This document shows positions 8,270 through 17,151 of a DNA stretch of 28,662 nt, in pieces. Below the pieces are notes generated by a model. It did not search any database. It saw only the letters and a program-made list of their open reading frames with translations, and was not told the origin of the DNA. A program made the translations under genes and the position numbers. Origin of the DNA: an uncultured Eubacteriales bacterium (lineage in GTDB: Bacteria; Bacillota; Clostridia; Oscillospirales; Acutalibacteraceae); contig CAKRRH010000023.1 of the NCBI GenBank assembly GCA_934394855.1, positions 1 to 28,662 of the forward strand, written 5' to 3'. Numbering within the stretch: position 1 is the first letter of the stretch; each line of letters begins with the position of its first letter.

Positions 8270-8872
8270 ATGATTTATTCTTTAAGGGGCAAGCTGATCT
8301 ATTCCGATCGGTCAACGGCTGTTGTCGAATGTGCCGGAGTCGGATATAAATGCACGGTTAGTTACACCACTCTGAAAAAACTGCCCGAAATCGGCGACGA
8401 GATCATGCTCTATACTTACATGGCGGTCAGAGAGGACGCCTGTGACCTATATGGCTTTGCAAGCGCCGACGAGCTCGACTGGTTCAAGCGGCTGATTTCG
8501 GTAAACGGCGTCGGTCCGAAAGCGGCAATTGCTATATTGTCCGAATTATCATGTGAGAAGCTGACTCTGGCGATTGCTTCGGGTGACACAAAAACGATCA
8601 CACGGGCAAACGGCGTCGGTCCGAAAATGGCACAGAGAATTGTGCTTGAGCTTAAAGATAAGGTTGTAAAATCAATGGGCTCGACAGAGTCGGGTTCGGT
8701 CAACATATTTGCCGAGGATACTCAAAACGGCGGCGGAGTTTTAAGCGAGGCAATTGCGGCGCTGATTGCGCTCGGCTATTCGCAGTCGGAAGCGGCAAGT
8801 GCGGTTTCGGGTCAGGATTTGACTCAAAGCGTCGATACCATAATCAAAAATGCGCTTAAAAAGTTGTTTTGA
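8270..8872 (+). CDS. ruvA: Holliday junction DNA helicase, subunit RuvA
   Basis: A 200-residue junction-recognition protein that loads the RuvB motor. It has the N-terminal OB domain (MIYSLRGKLIYSDRSTAVVECAGVGYKC) and two helix-hairpin-helix motifs, ISVNGVGPKAAIAIL and RANGVGPKMAQRIVLELKDK. The flexible linker and C-terminal RuvB-binding domain (EAIAALIALGYSQSEAASAV) follow. The ATG follows GAGGACACAAAA. The gene lies 37 bp after ruvC and ends in TGA, which shows TGA is used as a stop here. Confidence 0.96.
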   Translation: MIYSLRGKLIYSDRSTAVVECAGVGYKCTVSYTTLKKLPEIGDEIMLYTYMAVREDACDLYGFASADELDWFKRLISVNGVGPKAAIAILSELSCEKLTLAIASGDTKTITRANGVGPKMAQRIVLELKDKVVKSMGSTESGSVNIFAEDTQNGGGVLSEAIAALIALGYSQSEAASAVSGQDLTQSVDTIIKNALKKLF

Positions 8873-8924
8873 TCAAGAGAAATACTATGTTTGCATATAA
8901 TTTAAAGCAGAGGCAGGCAACACG

Positions 8925-9962
8925 ATGAACGAAGAAATGGATTTTGAAAACCGAATCGTCAGCGCAGAATATAATGCGTCAGATTCGGATGTGGAAATGT
9001 CGCTTCGACCGAAGGTATTATCGGAATATGTCGGTCAGAAGAAGGCAAAGGAAAACCTTGAAATATACATAAATGCGGCAAAGATGAGAGACGAGTCGCT
9101 CGATCATGTTTTGCTCTATGGCCCTCCGGGCCTCGGTAAAACCACTCTTGCGGGCATCATTGCAAATGAGATGGGTGTAAATCTGCGTGTGACAAGCGGC
9201 CCTGCAATCGAAAAACAGGGCGACCTTGCGGCGCTTCTGACAAACCTTGCTCCGGGCGATGTTTTGTTCATTGACGAAATTCACAGACTATCCCGTGCGG
9301 TGGAAGAAATTTTATATCCCGCAATGGAGGACTTCAGCCTTGACATCATCATCGGAAAAGGTCCGTCTGCAAGATCGATCAGGCTTGATCTGCCGAAATT
9401 CACGCTCATCGGCGCAACCACCCGTTCGGGTCAGCTGACAGCGCCGCTCAGAGACAGATTCGGCGTATTGCTGCGGCTTGAACTATATAGCCCCGAAGAA
9501 TTGGGTCAGATCGTCACACGCTCTGCCGGAATTTTAGGAATTGACATAACGCCCGACGGCGCACTTGAAATTGCCTCTCGTTCAAGAGGCACTCCGAGAA
9601 TTGCAAACAGGCTTTTAAAGCGTGTTCGTGATGTCGCACAGGTTCAGTTTGACGGCATAATCGACGAACAAACGGCAATCAAGGCACTTGAGCGATTTGA
9701 GATCGACGAGCTCGGACTTGATGATTTCGACAGACGAATGTTAAGGACGATGATCGAAACCTATAACGGCGGTCCGGTCGGTCTTGACACGCTTGCGGCG
9801 GCAGTTAATGAAGAAGCGGTCACGATTGAAGACGTATATGAACCATATCTGATGCAGATCGGGTTCTTGACAAGAACCGCAAGGGGAAGATGCGTCACAG
9901 CGGCGGCATATCGTCATTTGGGGCTTACCCCCGTTACAAAAGACGGTCAAATGCTTTTGTGA
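8925..9962 (+). CDS. ruvB: Holliday junction DNA helicase, ATPase RuvB
   Basis: A 345-residue AAA+ motor of branch migration. It has the N-terminal RuvB lead-in (SLRPKVLSEYVGQKKAKENL), Walker A GPPGLGKTT, Walker B VLFIDEIHRL, the sensor region TLIGATTRSG and the arginine finger region LRDRFG. The C-terminal winged helix follows (VGLDTLAAAVNEE, QIGFLTRTARGR). Length matches the family. It lies 52 bp after ruvA and stops at TGA 9960-9962. It completes ruvCAB and is very likely cotranscribed. Confidence 0.97.
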   Translation: MNEEMDFENRIVSAEYNASDSDVEMSLRPKVLSEYVGQKKAKENLEIYINAAKMRDESLDHVLLYGPPGLGKTTLAGIIANEMGVNLRVTSGPAIEKQGDLAALLTNLAPGDVLFIDEIHRLSRAVEEILYPAMEDFSLDIIIGKGPSARSIRLDLPKFTLIGATTRSGQLTAPLRDRFGVLLRLELYSPEELGQIVTRSAGILGIDITPDGALEIASRSRGTPRIANRLLKRVRDVAQVQFDGIIDEQTAIKALERFEIDELGLDDFDRRMLRTMIETYNGGPVGLDTLAAAVNEEAVTIEDVYEPYLMQIGFLTRTARGRCVTAAAYRHLGLTPVTKDGQMLL

Positions 9963-10031
9963 TGACATGAGTTAAAAATATTGATTAAAGGTTTAACGTA
10001 TTTTTATATTTAGAGAGGAAAGAACGGCAAT

Positions 10032-11375
10032 ATGGGAAGACTTTTTGGAACAGACGGTGCAAGAGGCGTTGCAAACAGCGAATTGACGGTTGAGATCGCA
10101 ACCGAGATCGGAAGAGCGGCGGCTTTGGTGCTCAGCCGTCATACCGATGAGAAGCCGAAAGTGCTTATCGGCATGGACACGAGAATTTCGGGCGATATGT
10201 TGGAGGGTGCACTGACAGCCGGACTTTGTTCGGTCGGTGCCGATGTTGTAATCGTCGGAGTTGTTCCGACCCCCGCTACCGCATTTTTGATTAAACAGCT
10301 CGGCTGCACCGCCGGCGCAATGATTTCAGCATCGCACAATCCGTGCGAATATAACGGAATCAAGCTTTTTGACAAAGACGGTTATAAATTGCCCGACGCA
10401 CTCGAAGAGGAAATCGAGGCGATCGTGCTTGATAAAGCATGCGAGATTCCGACCCCGACAGGCGGAGAGCTTGGAAGAGTCATTCGCCGATATGACGCAA
10501 AGGAAATTTACATTAAGCATATTCTTTCGACCGTTGATGTTGATTTTTCGGGCATGAAGATTGCGCTTGATTGTGCAAACGGTTCGGCAAGCGTGACTGC
10601 CCGTGAGATTTTCTCATCTCTCGGTGCCGACATCACCGTTTTGTCGGCAGAACCAGACGGAGTGAACATCAACGATAAATGCGGCTCGACACACATGGAA
10701 CAATTATCCGATTTTGTTAAATCAAGCGACTGTGTTGCAGGATTTGCGTTTGACGGCGACGCTGACAGATGCCTTTGCGTTGACGAGGACGGCGAAATTG
10801 TTGACGGCGACAAGATGATTGCCATTGCGGCATATGACATGAAACAAAACGGCAGGCTTATGAAAGATACCGCGGTAATGACGGTAATGTCGAATATCGG
10901 ATTTTTCAAATTCGCAAAATCAAACGGAATCGAGGTTGCAACCACAAAGGTCGGCGACAGATATGTTCTTGAGGAAATGAGAAAAAGCGGATATAACATC
11001 GGCGGAGAGCAATCGGGTCATATCATATTCTCTGATTTTGCTTCAACCGGCGACGGTCAGCTTTCGGCTGTTCAGATCCTTGCAATCATGAAACGCACAG
11101 GCAAGAGCTTGCGTGAACTCGGAAACATTATGGAATGCTATCCGCAGGTGCTTGTCAATGTTCGCACAACGCCAGAAGTCAAGATGATTTGGGAGCAAAA
11201 TGACGATGTTAATGCGGCAATCAGGCAGGTTGAAAACGAGCTCGGCGACAACGGCCGTGTGCTTGTTCGTGCATCGGGCACCGAGCCGCTGATTCGTGTG
11301 ATGCTGGAGGGCAAGGACATTGACGAGATCACGGCGAGCGCTAACATGATTGCCGATGTTATCAAAAAGCTGTAA
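10032..11375 (+). CDS. glmM: Phosphoglucosamine mutase GlmM
   Basis: A 447-residue alpha-D-phosphohexomutase that converts glucosamine-6-P to glucosamine-1-P on the way to UDP-GlcNAc and peptidoglycan. The N-terminus MGRLFGTDGARGVAN is typical. The phosphoserine loop is GAMISASHNP (Ser near residue 101), the Mg-binding loop is FDGDADRCL, the sugar-binding loop is GGEQSGHIIF, and the C-terminal phosphate-binding loop is VRASGTEPLIRVMLEG. All active-site motifs are intact. The ATG follows AGAGGAAAG. It lies 69 bp after ruvB in the same direction and could be read through or have its own weak promoter in the AT-rich gap. Confidence 0.96.
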   Translation: MGRLFGTDGARGVANSELTVEIATEIGRAAALVLSRHTDEKPKVLIGMDTRISGDMLEGALTAGLCSVGADVVIVGVVPTPATAFLIKQLGCTAGAMISASHNPCEYNGIKLFDKDGYKLPDALEEEIEAIVLDKACEIPTPTGGELGRVIRRYDAKEIYIKHILSTVDVDFSGMKIALDCANGSASVTAREIFSSLGADITVLSAEPDGVNINDKCGSTHMEQLSDFVKSSDCVAGFAFDGDADRCLCVDEDGEIVDGDKMIAIAAYDMKQNGRLMKDTAVMTVMSNIGFFKFAKSNGIEVATTKVGDRYVLEEMRKSGYNIGGEQSGHIIFSDFASTGDGQLSAVQILAIMKRTGKSLRELGNIMECYPQVLVNVRTTPEVKMIWEQNDDVNAAIRQVENELGDNGRVLVRASGTEPLIRVMLEGKDIDEITASANMIADVIKKL

Positions 11376-11422
11376 AATGTAGTTATTTCGGCGGATTTTA
11401 GACAATATAAAGGAACTGTTTA

Positions 11423-12289
11423 ATGAGATATTCTAAACTTTGGCAGGATTATGAGTTGCTTGACTGCGGTCACGGCGAAAGGCTCGAAAGATGGGGCGAC
11501 ATTATTCTGATTCGTCCCGACCCGCAGGCAATTTTTGATGTTGAAAAAAAGGACAGCCGTTGGAAATCGGCTCATGCAAGATACATTCGTTCAAAATCGG
11601 GCGGCGGTCATTGGGAAAGATACCGTGATGTGCCCGATGTATGGAGCATAAAATATCGTGAGCTTACCTTTAATCTCAAACCGATGGGATTTAAGCATAC
11701 GGGATTGTTCCCCGAACAGGCGGTCAACTGGGATTTGATGAGCGAGATCATTGAAAAATCGGACAAGCAGATGAATGTGCTTAATCTGTTCGGTTACACG
11801 GGTGCGGCAAGCCTTGCCTGTGCTAAAGCCGGCGCAAAGGTTACTCATGTTGACGCGTCAAAGGGCATGGTGCAATGGGGCAAGGACAATGCAGTTTCGT
11901 CCGAGCTTCGTGACTGTCCGATAAGATGGCTTGTGGACGACTGTGTTAAATTTGTCGAGCGTGAAATCAGACGGGGCAATAAATATGACGGAATAGTGAT
12001 GGATCCGCCGTCATATGGCAGAGGTCCGGGCGGAGAGGTTTGGCAGCTTGAAGAAAAGATTTTTCCGCTTGTCAGCCGCTGTTGTGAAATATTGTCCGAT
12101 GACGCACGCTTTTTCCTCATCAATTCATATACATCGGGAATTTCACCCTCTGTAATGGAATATATTTTGGGTGTTACCGTAAAAAATAAGCTGGGCGGAG
12201 TTCTTTCGTCCGATGAAATCGGGCTTCATGTCAGTTCGACAGGACTTGTTTTACCGTGCGGCTCAACCGCCGTTTGGACGGCAAAATGA
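11423..12289 (+). CDS. Class I SAM-dependent methyltransferase, RlmI/RlmK-like
   Basis: A 288-residue protein with a Rossmann-fold methyltransferase core. SAM motif I is LNLFGYTGAASLACAKAGA (residues 120-138) followed by the acidic THVDAS. The catalytic-type motif DPPSYGRG (residues 194-201) resembles the DPP.F/Y motif of rRNA cytosine and guanine methyltransferases (the Methyltrans_SAM family that includes the RlmI and RlmK-L C-domains). It has no obvious PUA or THUMP domain, so it is shorter than RlmI. RNA is the likely substrate, but the target site is unknown. The ATG follows AAAGGAAC. It lies 47 bp after glmM. Confidence 0.85.
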   Translation: MRYSKLWQDYELLDCGHGERLERWGDIILIRPDPQAIFDVEKKDSRWKSAHARYIRSKSGGGHWERYRDVPDVWSIKYRELTFNLKPMGFKHTGLFPEQAVNWDLMSEIIEKSDKQMNVLNLFGYTGAASLACAKAGAKVTHVDASKGMVQWGKDNAVSSELRDCPIRWLVDDCVKFVEREIRRGNKYDGIVMDPPSYGRGPGGEVWQLEEKIFPLVSRCCEILSDDARFFLINSYTSGISPSVMEYILGVTVKNKLGGVLSSDEIGLHVSSTGLVLPCGSTAVWTAK

Positions 12290-12335
12290 TTATTTTTTCG
12301 CAATTTATACTAATCGCAAATGAAAGGAATTGAAA

Positions 12336-13184
12336 ATGCAACCTTTTATCGATGTTCAAAACATCTCGTTTACCTATAACCCCGATTCCGAGGACGCTCA
12401 TACCGTATTGAGCGATTTTTCGCTGCAAATCGAAAAAGGCTCGTTCACGGCAATACTCGGTCATAACGGTTCGGGAAAATCAACGCTCGCAAAGCTGTTT
12501 AACGGACTCAATTTGCCCGATTGCGGTCATGTGGTCGTTGACGGACTTGACACAGCCGATGATGAGAATGTACTTCCGATTCGTGAAAAGGTCGGTCTTG
12601 TTTTCCAAAATCCCGACAACCAAATCGTTGCGACGATCGTTGAAGAGGATGTCGCATTCGGCCCCGAAAACATGGGATTGCCGAGAGAGGAAATCAGACG
12701 ACGGGTCGACGAGGCTTTGAAGGCTGTTAATATGTTTGAATATGCGCACCACGAGCCTCATAAACTGTCTGGCGGTCAAAAGCAGAGAGTTGCGATTGCG
12801 GGAATAATTGCAATGGAGCCGGATTGTGTGGTATTTGACGAGCCGACGGCAATGCTTGACCCAAAGGGCAGAGCGCAGGTCATGAAGATAATCGAGCGGC
12901 TTAATCACGAAATGGGCAAGACGGTCGTGCTTATCACTCATTATATGGACGAAGCGGCAAAGGCGGACAGAGTCGTTGTCATGGACAGCGGCAAGATCAT
13001 TGCGGACGGCACCGCTAAAAAGGTATTTTCACAGGTCGAGCTGCTTAAAAATGTCGGACTTGATGTTCCGCAGCCGACCGAGTTAATCTATAAACTGAAA
13101 AAGGCGGGAATGGCATTTGACAGCGACATTCTGACGGTTGACGAATGCGTCAAAGCTGTATCCGACGCACTTTTGGAGGACTGA
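12336..13184 (+). CDS. ecfA1: ECF transporter ATPase subunit EcfA1
   Basis: A 282-residue ABC ATPase of the energy-coupling-factor module for vitamin and micronutrient uptake. Walker A is GHNGSGKST (residues 42-50), Q-loop LVFQNPDNQIVATIVEEDVAFGPENMG, signature LSGGQKQRVAIAG, Walker B VVFDEPTAMLDP, and switch His in LITHYMDEA. The Q-loop wording VATIVEEDVAFGPEN is characteristic of EcfA1. Start: TTG 12330 is 1 nt from the AAAGGA at 12323-12328, whereas ATG 12336 is 7 nt away, so I chose ATG. It is followed directly by ecfA2 and ecfT. Confidence 0.94.
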   Translation: MQPFIDVQNISFTYNPDSEDAHTVLSDFSLQIEKGSFTAILGHNGSGKSTLAKLFNGLNLPDCGHVVVDGLDTADDENVLPIREKVGLVFQNPDNQIVATIVEEDVAFGPENMGLPREEIRRRVDEALKAVNMFEYAHHEPHKLSGGQKQRVAIAGIIAMEPDCVVFDEPTAMLDPKGRAQVMKIIERLNHEMGKTVVLITHYMDEAAKADRVVVMDSGKIIADGTAKKVFSQVELLKNVGLDVPQPTELIYKLKKAGMAFDSDILTVDECVKAVSDALLED

Positions 13185-13186
13185 TT

Positions 13187-14059
13187 TTGGGAATCATTAA
13201 AACTGAGAACTTGAGTTATGTTTATTCGCCGGGAACACCGTTTGAAAAAACGGCGCTGAGCGACATAAATATCGAAATAAATAAAGGCGAATTTGTCGGA
13301 ATAATCGGACATACCGGTTCGGGAAAATCAACACTCGTGCAGCATTTTAACGGACTTGTGAAACCGACGAGCGGCAAAATTTTTGTAGACGGCGAAGACA
13401 TTTGGGATAATCCGAAAGAAATCAAAAAACTGAGATTCAAAGTCGGACTTGTATTTCAATATCCCGAATATCAGCTTTTTGACGAAACGGTAAGAAGCGA
13501 CATTGCATTCGGCCCGAAAAATATGGGACTTTCCGAAGATGAAATTAAATCAAGCGTCGATTATGCCGCAAAGCTTGTCGGACTTGATGATGAGTTGCTT
13601 TCAAAATCGCCGTTTGATTTGTCGGGCGGTCAAAAACGCCGAGCGGCGCTTGCGGGCGTTTTGGCAATGAAGCCGCAGGTGTTGATTCTTGACGAACCGA
13701 CAGCCGGACTTGACCCTGTCGGCCGTGACAACATTTTGACCCGAATTAAAGAATATCAAAAATCAAGCGGCTCGACCGTGCTCCTTGTATCTCATTCAAT
13801 GGAAGATGTCGCAAAGGTGGCTGACCGTGTTCTTGTAATGGATCACAGCAAGGTCGCAATGTTTGACACGGTTGATAATGTATTCTCTCAGTCTGAAAAA
13901 CTGCAAAAAATCGGGCTGAATGTTCCTCATATCACACAGGTTTGCATGGGACTGAAACGCAGCGGAGTTGACATCTCCGACGGAATTTATACCGTTGACA
14001 AGGCAGTTGAGGCAATCCTCTCGTTATATAAAAATAAGGGAGGTACGGCAAAATGCTGA
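13187..14059 (+). CDS. ecfA2: ECF transporter ATPase subunit EcfA2
   Basis: A 290-residue second ECF ATPase. Walker A is GHTGSGKSTLVQHFNGL, Q-loop LVFQYPEYQLFDETVRSDIAFGPKNMG (the YPE.QLFDETV form typical of EcfA2), signature LSGGQKRRAALAG, and Walker B VLILDEPTAGLDP. The frame is open back to 13145 inside ecfA1, but GGAGGA at 13175-13180 sits 6 nt before TTG 13187 and the conserved protein begins GIIKTENLSYVY. I therefore take TTG 13187 as the start, 2 bp after the ecfA1 stop. Its 3' end overlaps ecfT by 7 bp, consistent with coupled translation of a stoichiometric complex. Confidence 0.94.
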   Translation: MGIIKTENLSYVYSPGTPFEKTALSDINIEINKGEFVGIIGHTGSGKSTLVQHFNGLVKPTSGKIFVDGEDIWDNPKEIKKLRFKVGLVFQYPEYQLFDETVRSDIAFGPKNMGLSEDEIKSSVDYAAKLVGLDDELLSKSPFDLSGGQKRRAALAGVLAMKPQVLILDEPTAGLDPVGRDNILTRIKEYQKSSGSTVLLVSHSMEDVAKVADRVLVMDHSKVAMFDTVDNVFSQSEKLQKIGLNVPHITQVCMGLKRSGVDISDGIYTVDKAVEAILSLYKNKGGTAKC

Positions 14060-14859
14060 ACGGCGTATCATTCGGACAATATTTACCGCTTGACTCGTTT
14101 TTGCACAAAATGGACGCGCGGTTCAAGCTGGTGCTGACATTTTTCCTCATAATTGTGGCATTCGTCGCAGGAAACTATTGGTCATTGGGGCTTGTAACCC
14201 TGTTCACGATCATGATTGCGGTGCTCTCAAAGGTTCCGCTGAAAATGTATCTCAAAACGCTCAAACCGATTTGGTTCTTTGTTGTGCTGACGGCGGTCAT
14301 CAATGTTTTTTACATCAGCGGCGATGTTTTGCTCATCTCATTCGGTGTTGTCAACATCTATCTTGAAGGCGTTTTAAAGGCGCTTTATGTTGCAATCAGA
14401 ATCATTTTGCTGATAATAATCAGCGGTGCGCTGACCTACACGACCACCCCGACAGCGCTCACCGACGCAATCGAATATTTGCTCTCGCCGCTTTCAAAAA
14501 TCGGCGTTGACATTCATACATTCGCAATGATGATGACGATTGCATTAAGATTCATTCCGACCTTGATTGAAGAAACCGACAAAATCAGCTCGGCGCAAAA
14601 GGCAAGGGGTTCGGACATGGATTCGGGCAACCTGATTCAAAAAATCAAGTCGGTTTTGCCGATATTGATTCCGCTTCTTGCAGGATCGATTCGCCGTGCG
14701 ACCGAGCTTGCCGATGCAATGGAATGCCGCTGCTATCACGGCGGAGAAGGCAGAACACGGCTTAAAGTGTTAAAAAGCAGCAGCCGAGATTGGGTGGCGC
14801 TTATCTCATCATTTGCGCTGCTCGGCGTTGTTATCGTTATAAATATATTTCTGAAATAA
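14053..14859 (+). CDS. ecfT: ECF transporter transmembrane subunit EcfT
   Basis: A 268-residue membrane scaffold that couples the EcfA1-EcfA2 ATPases to substrate-binding S components. The N-terminus GQYLPLDSFLHKMDARFKL is family typical. Four to five hydrophobic segments are followed by the cytoplasmic coupling helices, with the first Ala-Arg-Gly motif in SSAQKARGSD. The second coupling-helix region is in RRATELADAMECRCYHGGEGRTR. A last membrane segment closes the protein. The ATG follows GGGAGGTACGGCAAA and overlaps ecfA2. No S-component gene adjoins, which indicates a shared (group II) module that works with S proteins encoded elsewhere. Confidence 0.94.
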   Translation: MLNGVSFGQYLPLDSFLHKMDARFKLVLTFFLIIVAFVAGNYWSLGLVTLFTIMIAVLSKVPLKMYLKTLKPIWFFVVLTAVINVFYISGDVLLISFGVVNIYLEGVLKALYVAIRIILLIIISGALTYTTTPTALTDAIEYLLSPLSKIGVDIHTFAMMMTIALRFIPTLIEETDKISSAQKARGSDMDSGNLIQKIKSVLPILIPLLAGSIRRATELADAMECRCYHGGEGRTRLKVLKSSSRDWVALISSFALLGVVIVINIFLK

Positions 14860-14891
14860 ACCAAAATCCACATCGGACAGGCTGTGAGTTT

Positions 14892-15635
14892 ATGCGCTAT
14901 TTGATGACAATTCAATATGACGGCACGGCTTTTCACGGCTGGCAGGTTCAGCCAAACGGAATTACCGTTCAGGAAACCGTCGGCGACGCATTCGAGAAGT
15001 TTTTGGGGCATCGTTTGAAGATAACAGGCTGTTCGAGAACCGACAGCGGAGTTCATGCGCTGAAATTTTGCTTTCATTTTGACTATGACGGCAAAATCCC
15101 GGCGGACAGGCTCGTTTTTGCGCTTAATGCTCATTTGCCTAGCGACATTTCTGCGATCGATTGCAGACAGGTGCCAAACGATTTTCATGCTCGTTACAGC
15201 GTTTTGTCAAAGCGATATGTTTACAAAATATATAACGCAAAAATTCGTTCTCCGTTTTTTGAGGGGCGTGCATATCATTTTAATATGCCGCTTGATGAAA
15301 AGATAATGGACGAGTCGGCAAAGCAGTTTATCGGAACATATGATTTTTCGGCGTTTTGCTCGGCAAATTCATCTGTTGAAGATAAAGTCAGGACGGTTTA
15401 TGACGCAGGCGTTAAGAGAATCGGCGATGTTGTCGAGTTTTATGTTGAAGCAAACGGATTTTTATACAACATGGTGCGGATAATGGCAGGAACGCTGATT
15501 TCATGCGGCGTTGGCAAGCTAAAGCCGTCGGACATAATCCCGATAATTCAGTCAAAGAAGCGAAATTTAGCAGGTGTTACGGCACCGCCGCAGGGACTTT
15601 ATTTATATGATGTGAAATATGATTTTTCGGAGTAA
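14892..15635 (+). CDS. truA: tRNA pseudouridine(38-40) synthase TruA
   Basis: A 247-residue enzyme that isomerises uridines 38-40 in tRNA anticodon stems. The catalytic Asp51 lies in CSRTDSGVHA, with the conserved N-terminal YDGTAFHGWQVQPNG and the RYVYKIYNA and MVRIMAGTLI segments. The frame is open back to 14790 inside ecfT, but the family N-terminus begins at ATG 14892, 32 bp after ecfT. No strong ribosome binding site is visible in front of it (only ACAGG further up), so expression may depend on translation from ecfT. truA commonly follows ecfA1-ecfA2-ecfT in Firmicutes. Confidence 0.95.
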   Translation: MRYLMTIQYDGTAFHGWQVQPNGITVQETVGDAFEKFLGHRLKITGCSRTDSGVHALKFCFHFDYDGKIPADRLVFALNAHLPSDISAIDCRQVPNDFHARYSVLSKRYVYKIYNAKIRSPFFEGRAYHFNMPLDEKIMDESAKQFIGTYDFSAFCSANSSVEDKVRTVYDAGVKRIGDVVEFYVEANGFLYNMVRIMAGTLISCGVGKLKPSDIIPIIQSKKRNLAGVTAPPQGLYLYDVKYDFSE

Positions 15636-15641
15636 AGAGAT

Positions 15642-17129
15642 ATGAATGATGAAAAGGATAAGCGCAGAAGAGGCAGTCAGCTTGACTTTAACTCAAAGGT
15701 AGGCGGAAAAATCAAACGAATTCCGCCGAAAGCGCAAAATGACGGTGATGCTGGCTTTGACAGCCCAAAAAAGTCGCCAAAAAAGCAAGCGCCGGTTATA
15801 AATAAGAATAAAACAAATGCTCGGAAAAAGTCGGGGCATGATAATCATAAAGCGGGACTTAAGGATTCAAAGCGTGACGGCAATATTCTCACAGAGCGTG
15901 GGTATCATGAGCGGGAATATCACGAGCAGGATTATCGTGATGAGGCATATTTGCCTGAGCGTTCGGAAAGTACAAAAAAGCGCATTTCTCAAAAGAACCT
16001 CAAGGTGATCGAAGGCGGAAAAAGCCCCAAAAAAATGATGAAAAAGAGAATCATTGTCGGCATTTGCGCTGTTTTGGTGATTGTTGCCGCTTTGTTTTCA
16101 TTCACCCGTCCTACCGGAATCGGCGAATGGATCAAGGTGAAAACATCATCGGCAGCAGCGGGCGACGGATTCCCCGTCAGCTTTTCGGATTCTGCCGCAA
16201 GCGGAATTTACCGAGAGGGTAATTCATTGCTCACTCTCGGCAGTACCGAGATTCGGTGCTATAACTCAAACGGCGGATTGATTTTTTCACGGCTTCACGG
16301 ATTTACAACCCCGATTTTGCGGCTGTCAAAAATGAGATTTCTCACATTTGACCGAGGCGGAAACCAATATCGAATCGACACCTGCGCCGAGAATGTTTCA
16401 ACGGCTAAGTGCGACGAACGGATAATTGACGCAGACATTGCGGATAACGGAAATTATGTTATCGCAACGCTGTCGAATTCGGAAAAATCGCTTGTCACGG
16501 TATATGATAAATCGGGCAACGAGAAATATAAATTTCATTCGGCTGATGATTATGTATCGTCGGTTGCAATCTCGAAAAACGGAAAAACGGTTGCAATCAA
16601 CAAGATTTCGGCTAAAAACGGTGTGATTTCAAGCGAAATCTCGCTCTATTCGATCAGCAGCACCGAGGCAAAGCTCAAAAAGTCATATGAAAACGAAACG
16701 GTGTATTTGATGAGCTTTTGCGACAACAAAACGGTTAGGGTAATTTCAAACAAAGCAATCAAATTCATGAATGTCGGCGGCGATGTCAAGGATAAAAGCT
16801 ATGACGGCAAAACGCTTGTGAAATATGAATTTTTGAAAAACGGCAACACATTGTTAGCGCTTGCGGGCGCTTCAAATTCGGCGCAAAACACGATAGTTAT
16901 ATTATCAAAATCCGCAGATGTCGTTACAAGCTTTGAGATAAACAACACCGTCAATGCAATTTCAGCCGACAACAACACCGTCTATGTTCTGTCAAATATG
17001 CTTTATTCATATTCATATACAGGAGAACAGACGAACACTTGGGACATTCAGGCAGGCGCTGTCGGACTTAAAGCCGAGTTTGGCACCCCGTTTGTGTTAT
17101 ATTCAACAAGCATTGAAAAAATGAACTGA
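15642..17129 (+). CDS. DUF5711-like membrane-anchored beta-propeller-type protein
   Basis: A 495-residue protein of unknown function. The first 135 residues are a basic, low-complexity cytoplasmic tail rich in Lys, Arg, Ser and a YHEREYHEQDYRDEAY tract. One transmembrane helix follows (about residues 136-154, IIVGICAVLVIVAALFSF). The rest, about 340 residues, consists of repeated strands of the type SVAISKNGKTVAI, VTVYDKSGNEKYKF and VYVLSNMLYSYSY, consistent with a WD40/PQQ-like propeller outside the membrane. This organisation matches the DUF5711 family of Clostridia; the family name is from memory and no function is known. It lies 6 bp after truA with GGAG inside the truA 3' end, and 22 bp before the CvpA-like gene, so the two may act together at the cell envelope. 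Confidence 0.75.
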   Translation: MNDEKDKRRRGSQLDFNSKVGGKIKRIPPKAQNDGDAGFDSPKKSPKKQAPVINKNKTNARKKSGHDNHKAGLKDSKRDGNILTERGYHEREYHEQDYRDEAYLPERSESTKKRISQKNLKVIEGGKSPKKMMKKRIIVGICAVLVIVAALFSFTRPTGIGEWIKVKTSSAAAGDGFPVSFSDSAASGIYREGNSLLTLGSTEIRCYNSNGGLIFSRLHGFTTPILRLSKMRFLTFDRGGNQYRIDTCAENVSTAKCDERIIDADIADNGNYVIATLSNSEKSLVTVYDKSGNEKYKFHSADDYVSSVAISKNGKTVAINKISAKNGVISSEISLYSISSTEAKLKKSYENETVYLMSFCDNKTVRVISNKAIKFMNVGGDVKDKSYDGKTLVKYEFLKNGNTLLALAGASNSAQNTIVILSKSADVVTSFEINNTVNAISADNNTVYVLSNMLYSYSYTGEQTNTWDIQAGAVGLKAEFGTPFVLYSTSIEKMN

Positions 17130-17151
17130 TTTTTGAAAGGCACGGTTAGAT

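Noticed and set aside
10508..10999. A 163-codon minus-strand frame opposite glmM
   Set aside because: It lies within the active-site region of an intact glmM and has no independent support.
12480..12941. A 153-codon minus-strand frame opposite ecfA1
   Set aside because: It is a shadow of the ABC ATPase gene without domain or ribosome site.
13145..13186. N-terminal extension of EcfA2 starting at ATG 13145
   Set aside because: It lies inside ecfA1, has no ribosome site, and the conserved protein starts at TTG 13187 behind GGAGGA.
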